Shown: one piece after another, positions 1-7,915 of the stretch
Layout: each line of letters opens with the position of its first letter
Position numbering within the stretch: position 1 is the first letter of the stretch
DNA from: Actinidia chinensis
Taxonomy: Eukaryota > Streptophyta > Magnoliopsida > Ericales > Actinidiaceae
Length of the DNA: 15,000 bases
Assembly (NCBI GenBank): GCA_009663005.1
Contig: VIGQ01002333.1
Span: 1-15,000 of the forward strand
Direction: 5' to 3'
Notes under the pieces: model-generated
Seen by the model: only the letters and a program-made list of their open reading frames with translations
The model's database searches: none
Told to the model about the DNA's origin: nothing
Translations under genes and position numbers: made by a program

Positions 1-442
1 AAACTAAAAGCTAAACAATTCAAAACTCTTGAGGATCCAAAACAGCAACCAGCACTAACACATGGAACTTCCAGAATCCAAAACTACCACAGCAGACGCT
101 TGCCCGGCAAGATCACATTCAGGGTTTGTTTAGTCAACAAGGAACAATCAAGCATCCGCTGCAAAATCAAACCGGCAAACGTAGTGTTCCAATGTATCCT
201 AAACAGGCGAACACATCAATTGAGTGGCTATGCACCTATAAACAGCCTACATAAAGTTCCTTGTGATGCTGCCATATTCGTTTCTCATGAAACTGAGTAA
301 TACATAATCGAGCCATCTGTGTATATGGATACACCGATACAACTCAAACTACCCTATATTCTAAATATATATTTCCGTTTTCTTCGATACAGGCTGCTGC
401 GCCAAAGCCTGGACTAAATTCAAAATTATATAGCCAAGTAGT
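1..442 (-). other. likely 3' UTR or downstream part of the candidate gene
   Basis: This stretch follows the proposed stop on the minus strand. It is less AT-rich than the introns and has no convincing long frame on either strand; a 66-codon frame at 100-300 plus lacks an ATG near its start and resembles no family I know. An acceptor-like site (tttgattttgcag on the minus strand, near 160) could mark an intron in the 3' UTR. No clear AATAAA is visible on the minus strand, so the transcript may end beyond the window edge. Confidence 0.3.
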
Positions 443-544
443 CTAATCAGTTATATCCAGTTCAAACCCAAACAGCCGTGATAGTTTTGGCAACGCTCCC
501 TCTTTTCCTCCTCTTCCCCTGCATAAGACGGGACCATCTCGCAT
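443..544 (-). CDS. terminal exon of the candidate gene
   Basis: On the minus strand the frame MRDGPVLCRGRGGKEG followed by ALPKLSRLFGFELDITD ends at TAG (445-443). It is preceded in frame by a TAA at about 553-551, so an acceptor (gttaag, ending 545) must lie between. A second acceptor, cttatgcag before 518, looks more canonical and would start the exon at 518 in another frame, ending GKRRKRGSVAKTITAVWV. Only one of the two can be right for a given transcript. I favour the first because its peptide looks more protein-like, which is a subjective judgement. Confidence 0.35.
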   Translation of the reverse strand: MRDGPVLCRGRGGKEGALPKLSRLFGFELDITD

Positions 545-1769
545 CTTAACGTTTTATGACAGCTAGCAACCACCATGTTATCAGTAAAAACATGCTAGGG
601 ACGCAAACACTTGTAACAATTTTTTAAATTGGCAGGGACAACATTTCTACAATGCTAGGGACCAGTGTTGGGTGCTTTCTGTGTTGTCTAATTTTTAAAT
701 CATTTGCAAATGTTTTTGCAAAAATTGGTTTGTGATAACAAAAACATCTATTGTTTCCATATACTATTCACTTTTTACCAGTTTTTAATAAGTTGGGGAA
801 GGCATCTTTTTACTATTTTCTTTTAACAAAACATATTTTTTTTGAATTACCGAAAACAACTTTCGTGAAAATCATCAACCAAAACCGATTCTAAACTAAT
901 CTGCAAAACTATTTCTTATAAACATAGTTCGTGGGACCGCCACCCAAAACTGTGAGAGATTATAAAGAATGTTTTTTAGACGTGTTTCGCAACCCCAAAC
1001 ATTATTCCCTTGGGTGTCTTTGGATCGAAATTGTAGGAAGAAATTTGTGGAGGAAAAAAATAGTTTAAGAACAAAAGATTAAACTATGAACTGTTTTGAT
1101 GCTTTTGACTTTTCCCTTTTCATATCCTGTTCCTACACTAAATCCTTAATCCAAACATAAAATAGCCTTATGACAAATGCAACATATCATCCAAGTGGCA
1201 CACAGTTAACATACCGAGCTCACATCGTCATCCATCAACAATTGCTTCCGCTTCTTAAAGTCGAATGGGGTTTCAGCGGCCTGTGCTTCCAAGGTCCCGC
1301 TTTTGCATGGTGTTGCGTTCTGCAAAAATATTTGTACGAAACATGATCAAGGTTCATCTTAGGAAAAAAATATAACTCAATTGCTCAATTACATATTAAT
1401 TATGCAAACTATAACCCAAATACAAAATGATAGTAGGTGATCTAAAGGATAGTGATTTATGCACCCCACTTTTTGTCTTTTATATAAAGTTATATATTAG
1501 TTCAAGAAAGTCCTCGACACATTTTGCGCCCCTTACCATTTTATAAACTTTTACTTCTCCTGGGAAAGATAGTTTAGGTATTTATTGAAAATTGCTTAAT
1601 AAAGAACAAAAAAGTGGAGTGCATATCTAAACAGCCACAGGGAGACAGGAGAATAACAGGTACCACTAGGGGATTTTGACCTTGCCATCTCTTCTCTTTC
1701 CGGGCCTGACCTCTCTCTTTCATCCAATTCTTGGTTTTCCTTCTCCACCAATCTAATGAGAGTTCGCAT
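443..1769 (-). CDS. candidate four-exon gene, unknown protein (~111 aa)
   Basis: I do not recognise this gene. Exons, in transcript order, are 1769-1664, 1559-1537, 1319-1215 and 544-443. The first three introns' edges are canonical: donor G|gtacct, acceptor tttcccag, donor ATG|gtaagg, acceptor tttttgcag, donor TCG|gtatgt. Phases agree (1, then 0, then 0) and the total of 336 bases gives 111 residues and a TAG stop. Residues about 1-35 are highly charged and coiled-coil-like (LIRLVEKENQELDE), residues about 65-70 carry the basic patch KKRK followed by acidic DDD, and the C-terminus reads PKLSRLFGFELDITD. The basic patch would fit a nuclear protein, and RLFGFEL loosely resembles the plant R/KLFGV repression motif, but this is inference. 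The weakest point is the last acceptor (gttaag at 546-545). A better CAG acceptor before 518 gives a different 18-residue ending, GKRRKRGSVAKTITAVWV. The start at 1769 is also uncertain because of an overlapping upstream frame. Confidence 0.4.
593..662. repeat. short direct repeat TGCTAGGGAC, 60 bases apart
   Basis: The 10-mer TGCTAGGGAC occurs at 593-602 and again at 653-662, inside the proposed last intron of the minus-strand gene. Bases between the copies include another AGGGACA. This may be a remnant of a decayed repeat; nothing further can be said. Confidence 0.4.
1012..1162. mobile_element. MITE-like element with imperfect terminal inverted repeats
   Basis: The left edge reads GGTGTCTTTGGATCG and continues to TTGTAGGAA. 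The reverse complement of the right edge reads TTATGTTTGGATTAAGG and continues to AGTGTAGGAA. TTTGGAT and GTAGGAA are shared in the same order, so the ends form an imperfect inverted repeat around about 150 bases with no coding capacity. Ends of the GTGTTTGGAT kind are common in small plant DNA transposons. I could not define a target-site duplication, so superfamily and exact borders are open. It lies in the proposed last intron of the minus-strand gene. Confidence 0.35.
1215..1319 (-). CDS. exon 3 of the candidate gene
   Basis: A 105-base exon of exactly 35 codons between acceptor tttttgcag and donor TCG|gtatgt on the minus strand. The other two frames are closed by stops. The peptide starts NATPCKSGTLEAQ and continues through AETPFDFKKRKQLLMDDD, with a basic patch directly followed by an acidic one. 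A second in-phase donor, GAT|gtgagc, lies 9 bases earlier, so alternative 5' splice-site use removing three residues is possible. GC content is visibly higher than in the flanking introns. Confidence 0.5.
1537..1559 (-). CDS. 23-base microexon of the candidate gene
   Basis: Bases 1559-1537 on the minus strand are bounded by the strong acceptor ctatctttcccag and the strong donor gtaagg. Only one frame is free of stops: two bases finishing the previous codon, then E-V-K-V-Y-K-M. That is the phase left by the exon 1 donor at 1664, and it ends in phase 0, as the next exon requires. The match of signal strength and phase on both sides is the main support for the gene model. Confidence 0.4.
1664..1769 (-). 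CDS. exon 1 of the candidate minus-strand gene
   Basis: The frame begins at ATG 1769-1767 and runs 35 codons plus one base to the donor G|gtacct. It is rich in Glu, Lys and Arg and contains CEEM just before the ATG and LIRLVEKENQELDERERSGP after it, typical of a short coiled coil. The same frame is open upstream to a TGA at 1859-1857, so the exon could start earlier through an acceptor near 1854, although the pyrimidine tract there is poor. Alternative donors in this exon (GAGAG|gtcagg, GCAAG|gtcaaa) have the wrong phase for the next exon. Confidence 0.4.
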
Positions 1770-1896
1770 CTCCTCGCAAGTTCTTGAGTTGTTCGAGACT
1801 TCCCAAACCAATCGAAGTGGAATAATTGGTGCGATGTACGAAACGGCGGTGGCCTTTCAGCTCATCGCTCAGTTCCGGAGCCGAGCTTGTGACCAT
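1753..1896 (-). CDS. overlapping 47-codon frame, uORF or true N-terminus
   Basis: ATG at 1896-1894 has a very good plant context (gaccATGG) and opens a frame starting MVTSSAPELSDELKGHRRF and ending SLEQLKNLRGDANSH at TAG 1755-1753. It overlaps the proposed start at 1769 in another frame. Three readings are possible. It may be an upstream ORF that limits translation. It may be the real first exon, spliced from ATTG|gtttgg in phase 1 straight to the microexon. Or it may be the original N-terminus separated from the following coiled-coil frame by a one-base indel, because the SLEQLKNLRGDAN end and the LIRLVEKENQEL start would make one continuous charged helix. An acceptor-like caatacag lies just upstream at about 1905. 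Confidence 0.3.
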   Translation of the reverse strand: MVTSSAPELSDELKGHRRFVHRTNYSTSIGLGSLEQLKNLRGDANSH

Positions 1897-1969
1897 GGTC
1901 AAATCTGTATTGAGTTAAAGTGGGCAATTAAAATTAGATACACTCGTTTCAGGGGAGGACAGGGAAGGC

Positions 1970-1986
1970 GGGGGGGGGGGGGGGGG
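1970..1986 (+). repeat. G17 homopolymer
   Basis: Seventeen consecutive G on the plus strand, beside a GC-rich block (about 1987-2045) that is exceptional in this window. On the minus strand it is a C-run that would lie in the 5' leader of the candidate gene. Homopolymers of this length are unstable and often mis-sequenced. Confidence 0.9.
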
Positions 1987-2167
1987 TGCAAGCCGCCCTC
2001 TTCCGTGCCTAGATCGGACGCCGCTGCCGGCGAGGCGCCCTTCTCCCCCTCCACCTTTTCTCCACTTTCCCACTCTCCTCAATTACCACAATCTTCTCCT
2101 ACTTCTGTTTTCACCCGCATTTTTTCAATTACGGACGCCCTGATTCTGTTTCGAGCTCTTCCCCTTG

Positions 2168-2177
2168 CTTATATATG
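2168..2177 (-). promoter_or_regulatory. TATA-like box upstream of the candidate minus-strand gene
   Basis: The minus strand reads CATATATAAG, close to the plant TATA consensus, about 270 bases upstream of the ATG at 1896 and 400 upstream of that at 1769. Transcription would start roughly 30 bases further on, near 2135-2140. A pyrimidine-rich tract on the same strand (2238-2258 and around it) lies upstream, a common feature of plant core promoters. Placement relative to the gene is inference. Confidence 0.3.
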
Positions 2178-2237
2178 TAATTGTTTGCCCTTTGTTTGTA
2201 CTACTGATGAATTAGAGGGGATAGAAGAGGATCAATG

Positions 2238-2258
2238 GAGAGAGAGAGAGAGAGAGAG
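2238..2258 (+). repeat. (GA)n microsatellite, 10.5 copies
   Basis: A perfect GA/CT dinucleotide repeat of 21 bases. On the minus strand it reads as a CT tract upstream of the TATA-like box, so it may act as a promoter element of the candidate gene or simply be a neutral microsatellite. Confidence 0.9.
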
Positions 2259-3187
2259 TTTTAGAAGGGAAAGTGAAATAAAATACAAAGGATGTGGGGG
2301 AAGACGAACTGGGGGTAGGTAGAAAGGGGCTAGGGGGAAAGTGTGGGTGTGTGAAGAGGAGGGGTAGCTGCTTTAGAGTTAGATGGAAGTCAGAAAAGAG
2401 AGAAACACGATCGATTTTTGGGCGATCGAGTGTTCCAAGGAATAACCAGTCCTTCCCTCTCGCTCTTCAATCCCACTGCTCTTACCTACCAAAAGAACCC
2501 TCTCTCTTTTTTGTATTTTTTTTTTTATTGTAATCTTGGAGAGTAATCTCACGCTCCACTGGCCTGTGAAATCCAATTAAAGGGCCAAGTAAAATTTGAT
2601 TCCTGATCGCTGATAAAAATTTGAACATTTACTTTTTAGTAGCAACTTTTTTTTTAGTCGCGGGGTTTAAATTCCTCACTCCAAAAAAACGATTCTTGTG
2701 TACACGCTTTTTCTTTCAATCTCATCAATCTTTTAATTAATATACAAATGATGTTATGAAACGCGTCTTTTACCCCATCAAAAAAGTTTATACACAAATT
2801 CCGGTCTGTGTTTTTGAATTTCGAATTTATCAAAAAAACTAATAATGGATTTCAAACACAGGTTGTTAAGTTTAAATTGTTAATAGTGATAGATTTCAAT
2901 ATTTGTGTATATAGTAAATCATATGTTCTGAATTTGATAAATACATTTTTAGTTGTTTATAAGATCTAGTATTATTTTTTTTTTGTTTGTTTACTTTACC
3001 CAGTTTTTGGTGCTAAATTTCAATGGTTGCATGCCCCGTTTCAACAGTCCCAAAATTTCTATATCAAAAGCATTTCTAAGATCTATAACCAACCCTTGGC
3101 CCTTGGGACGAGGCCGTCTTCCCTCCTTTCGGGACCCTAACTCCCCTTATGACATCGGTCCCCCTGTGTTCGTATGGAAACTAAAAT

Positions 3188-3203
3188 TAGAAACGCGTTT
3201 CTA
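3188..3203. repeat. 16 bp perfect palindrome TAGAAACGCGTTTCTA
   Basis: Perfect dyad symmetry centred on ACGCGT. The GTTTCTACTT half-motif recurs about 30 bases downstream (ACGAGTTTCTACTTC). It may be a fragment of a repeat or a protein-binding site; CGCG cores are bound by CAMTA factors in plants, but no gene is near enough to support that. Confidence 0.5.
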
Positions 3204-3506
3204 CTTTCAAAGTTTCCAACGAGTTTCTACTTCTAGTATTAACTGACGATGCTGTGAAAATTTGGAAAGCCATAAACCCAACTTTTACTTTCAATGGGGA
3301 ACCAGCGTTGTTGGTAAACGAAGGGGACCGTTTTTCGTTTTTTTGGGTTGTGGTTCAAGAAGTGCATTCATTCACCAACCAGTGAGGAAATGAAATTTAT
3401 GCGCTTTGGCAGTAAAATTTTTATTTTTTTTTTGTTGATATTTGGGAGTTGATTTGGATCTACAACAGTGAATATCTACTATTTTTGTATATGAATATGA
3501 TCAATT

Positions 3507-3531
3507 TATATATATATATATATATATATAT
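3507..3531. repeat. (TA)n microsatellite, 12.5 copies
   Basis: Uninterrupted TA dinucleotides over 25 bases in AT-rich intergenic sequence. Confidence 0.9.
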
Positions 3532-5270
3532 GGTTGGTGTTTGTTCATATATTGGAATTGGTGTAGAGCCCAATACTCTACGATCCCACCACCAAATAAT
3601 CCCTCCCCACGAGTAGGTGATCCAAATTCCTTCCCCACCTTCATGTGGTGGATATGAAATTGCTAACTACCTAAATATAAAGAACATGATTCTTTCTTTG
3701 CATTTTATATTTGGACTGTTATCAGTACAAGTCTAAAAATTTTAAATCACATTTTTGACTTATTTTGAAATTCAAAACGTCATATTGTAAAAAAATAAAT
3801 GAACACTATACAAATTATGTTAAAATATATTCATCGATGTAGTTCTATGTGTGTGAAAAAGAGTAATGAATATTTTCAATTTTTCCCTACAAAATATTTA
3901 TATATTTTAATTTCCGCATGACTTTTATAATTTTTATTTAAAATATCATCACCAACATTATTTCTTGTAATGCTTTATTGTATGAAAATTTATAAAAATA
4001 TAACATGTTCCCGGATAAAATGAGTTTGTCCTCTCAAAGACTTGATAGTTTGTGTCATGATAAAATTTAAAATGGACTACAACTAGTATAATTTTAAGTA
4101 TTTTGAGTTCTATTTAAAACTATATTTTTGATGATCAAAATTGTTCATATATTGGTAGATCTTCATCGAGAATTTAATTATTATAAAAATCGATTTTAAT
4201 AAAGTCAGATAAATCCATTCCTTAAATTAAACTGAAAGGAGTTAAGTTGTGGTTGTGCTGTTTAGTGCAATTTTTTAAATTTTAAATATAGAATCGATTA
4301 GGTTTAATTAGGTAGAATAACGGTAAGGGGTAAGGGGGAATGGTGTGTGAATTTGAGTTTAAAATGTGCAATTAGGAATCAAATATGAAGCATTGAGGAG
4401 AGTAGATGAATTAAGCTAAGCATAAATTGGCGGGGAAAGTTTTTGGTGGCAAATGTGGGTGTGGTTTTGCTCAGTTTTGAGGTTTGGTGTGTGAATGCGA
4501 TAACCACCGTTTCCAACTTCCATGACTCATACAAACCCCCCTGCCCAGCCCAATCCAATCAAAATAATGTTCCCCCAACACCATTTTTTTTTTTTTGTAC
4601 AGAGGGGAAAATTGATTCTTCTTCCATTTCTATAACATTGAATCCACAAGAATTTGGGCTGACGATGGATGTATAATCGTCGACCGCACCCCCAAGTGTG
4701 TTGGCTACTCTTAGTTGTGAAGATAATTCTGAGTACTATTGATGAGGGGTTTATCATTCGCTCTAAAAAGTCAAAATTTTGAGTTATTCATTGAATTTGA
4801 ATTAGGTTATGAGTTAAAACTGAGGTTATAATCTACTGAGAAAATTGAGAAATTAAGAATTATCATCCTCATGCACGCAGTAGTAACAACCATGTAAAAT
4901 TATTATATCTCTCTCGTATTATTATTTAATTTTTTTGGCATTCACCCAGTGTTTTCGTATTTTGAAATAATTATTCTAAATGGTTTGCTGTGAGAAGAGT
5001 GGGTTGATGATGAGATGAGTGATGATTGTTTTTTTGCAACAGCCTTGAAAATGAGATCTTAGTGTGGCTGGAAGTTGGCACACGGGGCATTCCATCCAAT
5101 CTACTCCCAAAATTCGGAGGATTTGCCTTTTTTCTCTTTGTATTTTTAATATACGGTAAGTATTTATTTAGATTGTATTTTTCCAGTGGGATCACCCCAC
5201 CACCAGAGGCTTGTTTCTCAAGCCGTTGGTGTTTCTTGTAGTTTTCTGGGGCCCATCAACCTTTTAAATT

Positions 5271-5297
5271 AAAAAAAAAAAGAAAAAAAGAAAAAGA
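5271..5297 (+). repeat. A-rich purine tract
   Basis: A11 followed by G, A7, G, A5, G, A, G. It could be the tail of an old retroposon, but no poly(A) signal or target duplication can be paired with it. Confidence 0.7.
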
Positions 5298-5487
5298 GCC
5301 TCCTCCTTATCTTCCTTGCTGAACTTGAATCCTGTTATTCTATCGAGGGAAGTAGACAAAGTTATGGTCCCTCAGTAGGAGAAGAGAAGAAAAATTTATT
5401 TTCAATGTCATGGAAGCGTAGCGACGAAAAGACCAGATGACCCCTCTGTGCACTTCCATCACAGCGTGTGGCTTCTCCCGTGGATTA

Positions 5488-5509
5488 TCTTCTCTCTCTC
5501 TCTCTCTCT
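5488..5509 (+). repeat. (TC)n microsatellite, 11 copies
   Basis: Perfect 22-base TC repeat within a longer pyrimidine-rich stretch (about 5470-5585). Such tracts are common near plant transcription starts, but no coding sequence follows on either strand. Confidence 0.9.
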
Positions 5510-5990
5510 TCTCTCCTCTTCATATCACTAGTTTTGGTCATTATAATTACACTCACCGCCCTTTCTCTCTTATCTTCTCTACATTTCCACAAATTAGCCC
5601 ATTTTGAGCAAATCATGTTTGTAATTTGATATTTCTTGTATATATTTAAAAAGTTAATTGGTATTTAATATAGGTTACCAAAAAAATGATTAAAAAAATA
5701 TTTCAAATATTTTTGAATTATAAGATGTCGAATTAAGTTTTTTTTTAAAGTCGGGTATAGAACTTCTTATCTATAATATTTGGGCCTCAACAGAAAGTAA
5801 GGGATCCCAAAATCCCCAATTAAAAAATGTTGTTTGTTTCATTAATTAAGTTTTTTTTTATAGACTTTATTAATTATTTTTCCGATAATATATTTTTATT
5901 TTATTAAAAGAAAAAAAAAAAAATGGAGACTGGTGGAGTTGGAGAGAGAGAGAATATTATTAGGAAAAAGAGGTTATTCACCTACTCTAC

Positions 5991-5998
5991 CAAAAAAC
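5991..5998. repeat. left target-site duplication of the hAT-type MITE
   Basis: CAAAAAAC, identical to 6564-6571 on the far side of the element. Confidence 0.65.
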
Positions 5999-6563
5999 CA
6001 TAGTTTCAAAACCGAATCAACAACCACTAAACGGTTTTCGATAAAATATTTTATCGAAAATGCAGGTGAACCGGATTGCAATGGGTTTATTTTTTAACCT
6101 GCCAAACCAGGCCGATTGTTTAACAGATAAATTAATTTTTTAAATTTTTGCAGTTGGTCCAGAAAATTTTGATTGGTAATTTTTATTTTTATTTTTTACA
6201 ATCTTTTTACTTGATTAATTTTTACTACTATTATTATTGTTCCAATAGGTATATAATTTAAACTCATTTGCCAACCATAATTTTTTTTAAGAGCACTTGA
6301 AATTATATAGAATTAAGTTACAATTAATAATTATTCCATGTAATATTTTGATACTTTAACTCTATTTTTTAATCATACTTTTAAACACTTACCATAGTAG
6401 TGTGTGACAGGGGTTATTTTTTTTTATTTATAATAAAAATATATTATTATTATTTATGAATTATAAGACCGGTTGAATCGGTTTGAAACTGTGGTTGAAG
6501 TCAGTAAAACCACTTGAACCGATCTTTGACCAATTCAATATCCGATTCGATTCTATAACTATG
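5999..6563. mobile_element. hAT-type MITE, 565 bp, with 8 bp target duplication
   Basis: The element is flanked by identical 8-mers CAAAAAAC at 5991-5998 and 6564-6571. Its ends are inverted repeats: the left reads CATAGTTTCAAAACCGAATC and the reverse complement of the right reads CATAGTTATAGAATCGAATC, 16 of 20 matching with the first seven identical. Subterminal copies of AACCG/CGGTT motifs occur on both sides (GAACCGG near 6068, ACCGGTTGAATCGGTTT near 6469, TTGAACCGATC near 6515). There is no reading frame for a transposase, so it would be non-autonomous. An 8 bp duplication is the hallmark of the hAT superfamily. The duplication is A-rich and so less decisive than a complex 8-mer, but it coincides exactly with the ends of the inverted repeat. 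Confidence 0.7.
6035..6060. repeat. 26 bp perfect palindrome inside the MITE
   Basis: Thirteen bases, TTTTCGATAAAAT, are followed at once by their exact reverse complement. It lies 36 bases from the left end of the element and could extrude as a hairpin, or bind a dimeric protein. Confidence 0.8.
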
Positions 6564-6571
6564 CAAAAAAC
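6564..6571. repeat. right target-site duplication of the hAT-type MITE
   Basis: CAAAAAAC, identical to 5991-5998. Confidence 0.65.
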
Positions 6572-6649
6572 AACAATAAAAATTGGAAAGAGGGGTAGGG
6601 GGAAGAGCCTTTATCCGAATTTTGTGTCAATTCATTTGGGCCTTTTAGT

Positions 6650-6928
6650 TTAGGACAAAGTTAGCTTTGGTCTCTAGGATTTAATTTGAACGACTATAAT
6701 TTCCAATTATTCGAATACCCCTCTATTTCAATCCCATAAAAGTTCTAATGTAAATTGCATGGATTTCTTAAAAAAAGATTCTATCAATGTTTTTATAAAA
6801 TTTTAAATAAAGGGACCGTATTAAAATTGATTGAAAATTTAGGTTTATAAGTGTTCAAATGAAAATTATAAAGACCAAAGTGAAAACTTTTTTGTAACCT
6901 AGAGAGAACACCGTCGAAATTGTCCTAA
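6650..6928. mobile_element. second inverted-repeat element (MITE-like)
   Basis: TTAGGACAA at 6650-6658 is mirrored by TTGTCCTAA at 6920-6928. Inside, CTTTGGTCT (6665-6673) is mirrored by AGACCAAAG (6872-6880), and TTTGAAC near 6687 by GTTCAAAT near 6852. The pairs keep their order, so the two ends form a long, diverged inverted repeat, as in Mutator-like or other long-TIR MITEs. I found no target-site duplication at these borders, so the true ends may differ. It lies only 87 bases from the hAT-type element. Confidence 0.4.
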
Positions 6929-7915
6929 TGTCCAGGCTCACTCTTGGAATTTCGTACACTATTGTCAAAGCGTATCATTCTCTCAGAGTGGCAAGTGGCA
7001 ATTAATAAGTTCTTCTTACTTCCTAGATTCCATGTGATTGAATTTAATTTCCTCCGCACTGAATTGATATAAACTAGTGTCCCTACCAATGTTATGAAAT
7101 TCCCCCTGTTTATTTAAGGGTCCGTAAATTTTCATTATTATAGTGTATTAGCTATTAATAATATTTTTAAATATATATTTAATTTTTTAAAAAAATATGG
7201 ACAGCCACCCTAAGTTTTCTTAGAAAATATATACAATATATAATAAGCTTTGTCATCATTGCCCTATAATTCTTCTTGCATTTTTGCTCTAAAATCATCA
7301 CGACAAAAAAACGGTGACAACAAGATGCAGGAGGACGACATACATTTTAAAAAAGTCACTTGATGGACGACGTACATTAAGGAAAATTATTTCAAGTTTT
7401 GACAATGTTTCTAATTTCATGTGTTTTATATTTTATGTTAACATCATTCAATACAATCACTTTAGAGTCTCTCTTTTATTAAAACGATCAATAGTTGTCG
7501 TTGTCTTTTTAAAATCAATATGGATGCGCGGAACCTATATTTGAATGTTATGGTTTAGCCATATTGATTTTGTTATAATCACACACCAGATATCTATAAA
7601 ATATGCAAAAATTATGCGTATGATGTTACTCGTAACAACAAAAACAATTTGTTGAAATTATTTTAGTTCCATTTCTACTTCTTATTTCCCTAAACATCTC
7701 ATTCACCACGAATTTAGGAACTTTTTTCTACAATTGAAAATGTAAACTTTTTTCAGAGAACTCAGTCATGAGATGTGAATGACCAAATACCATGCGACTT
7801 CGACCAATTTACAAGGTCACCCCCCTTGATTCTGTTGAGGCATCCACTTTCAAATTAATTTTCACCCTAGAGAGGCCTCTATTAAACTGAAATTCAAGGC
7901 TAAACATCAGACATG
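6929..7915. other. AT-rich non-coding stretch
   Basis: No gene recognised. A 76-codon plus-strand frame at 7314-7544 is AT-rich, low in complexity and without family resemblance. Several T/A-rich simple tracts occur around 7160-7200. Confidence 0.6.

Larger units (their letters stand above)
2530..5990. other. AT-rich intergenic region, no gene seen
   Basis: No reading frame with credible coding character occurs on either strand. The longest frames (for example 97 codons at 2953-3246 plus) are low-complexity or have no family resemblance. There are poly-T runs near 2516-2526 and 4584-4596, a TA microsatellite, a CT microsatellite and an A-rich purine tract. The stretches around 3085-3380 and 5340-5600 are less AT-rich and contain pyrimidine-rich and GGGCCCA-type motifs (5249-5255), which could be regulatory, but I cannot attach them to a gene. 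Confidence 0.6.

Noticed and set aside
1756..2322. The longest open frame of the window, 188 codons on the plus strand
   Set aside because: It runs antisense to the better-supported minus-strand exon and through a G-run, a GA microsatellite and GC-rich sequence that suppress stops. No family resemblance is visible.
4437..4447. E2F-like site TTGGCGGGGAAA near 4427-4438
   Set aside because: It has an extra G compared with the consensus and no gene start nearby.
6601..7000. Possible endogenous pararetrovirus or other viral insert in the AT-rich middle
   Set aside because: There are no polymerase, protease or coat-like frames, only short AT-rich frames and inverted-repeat elements.
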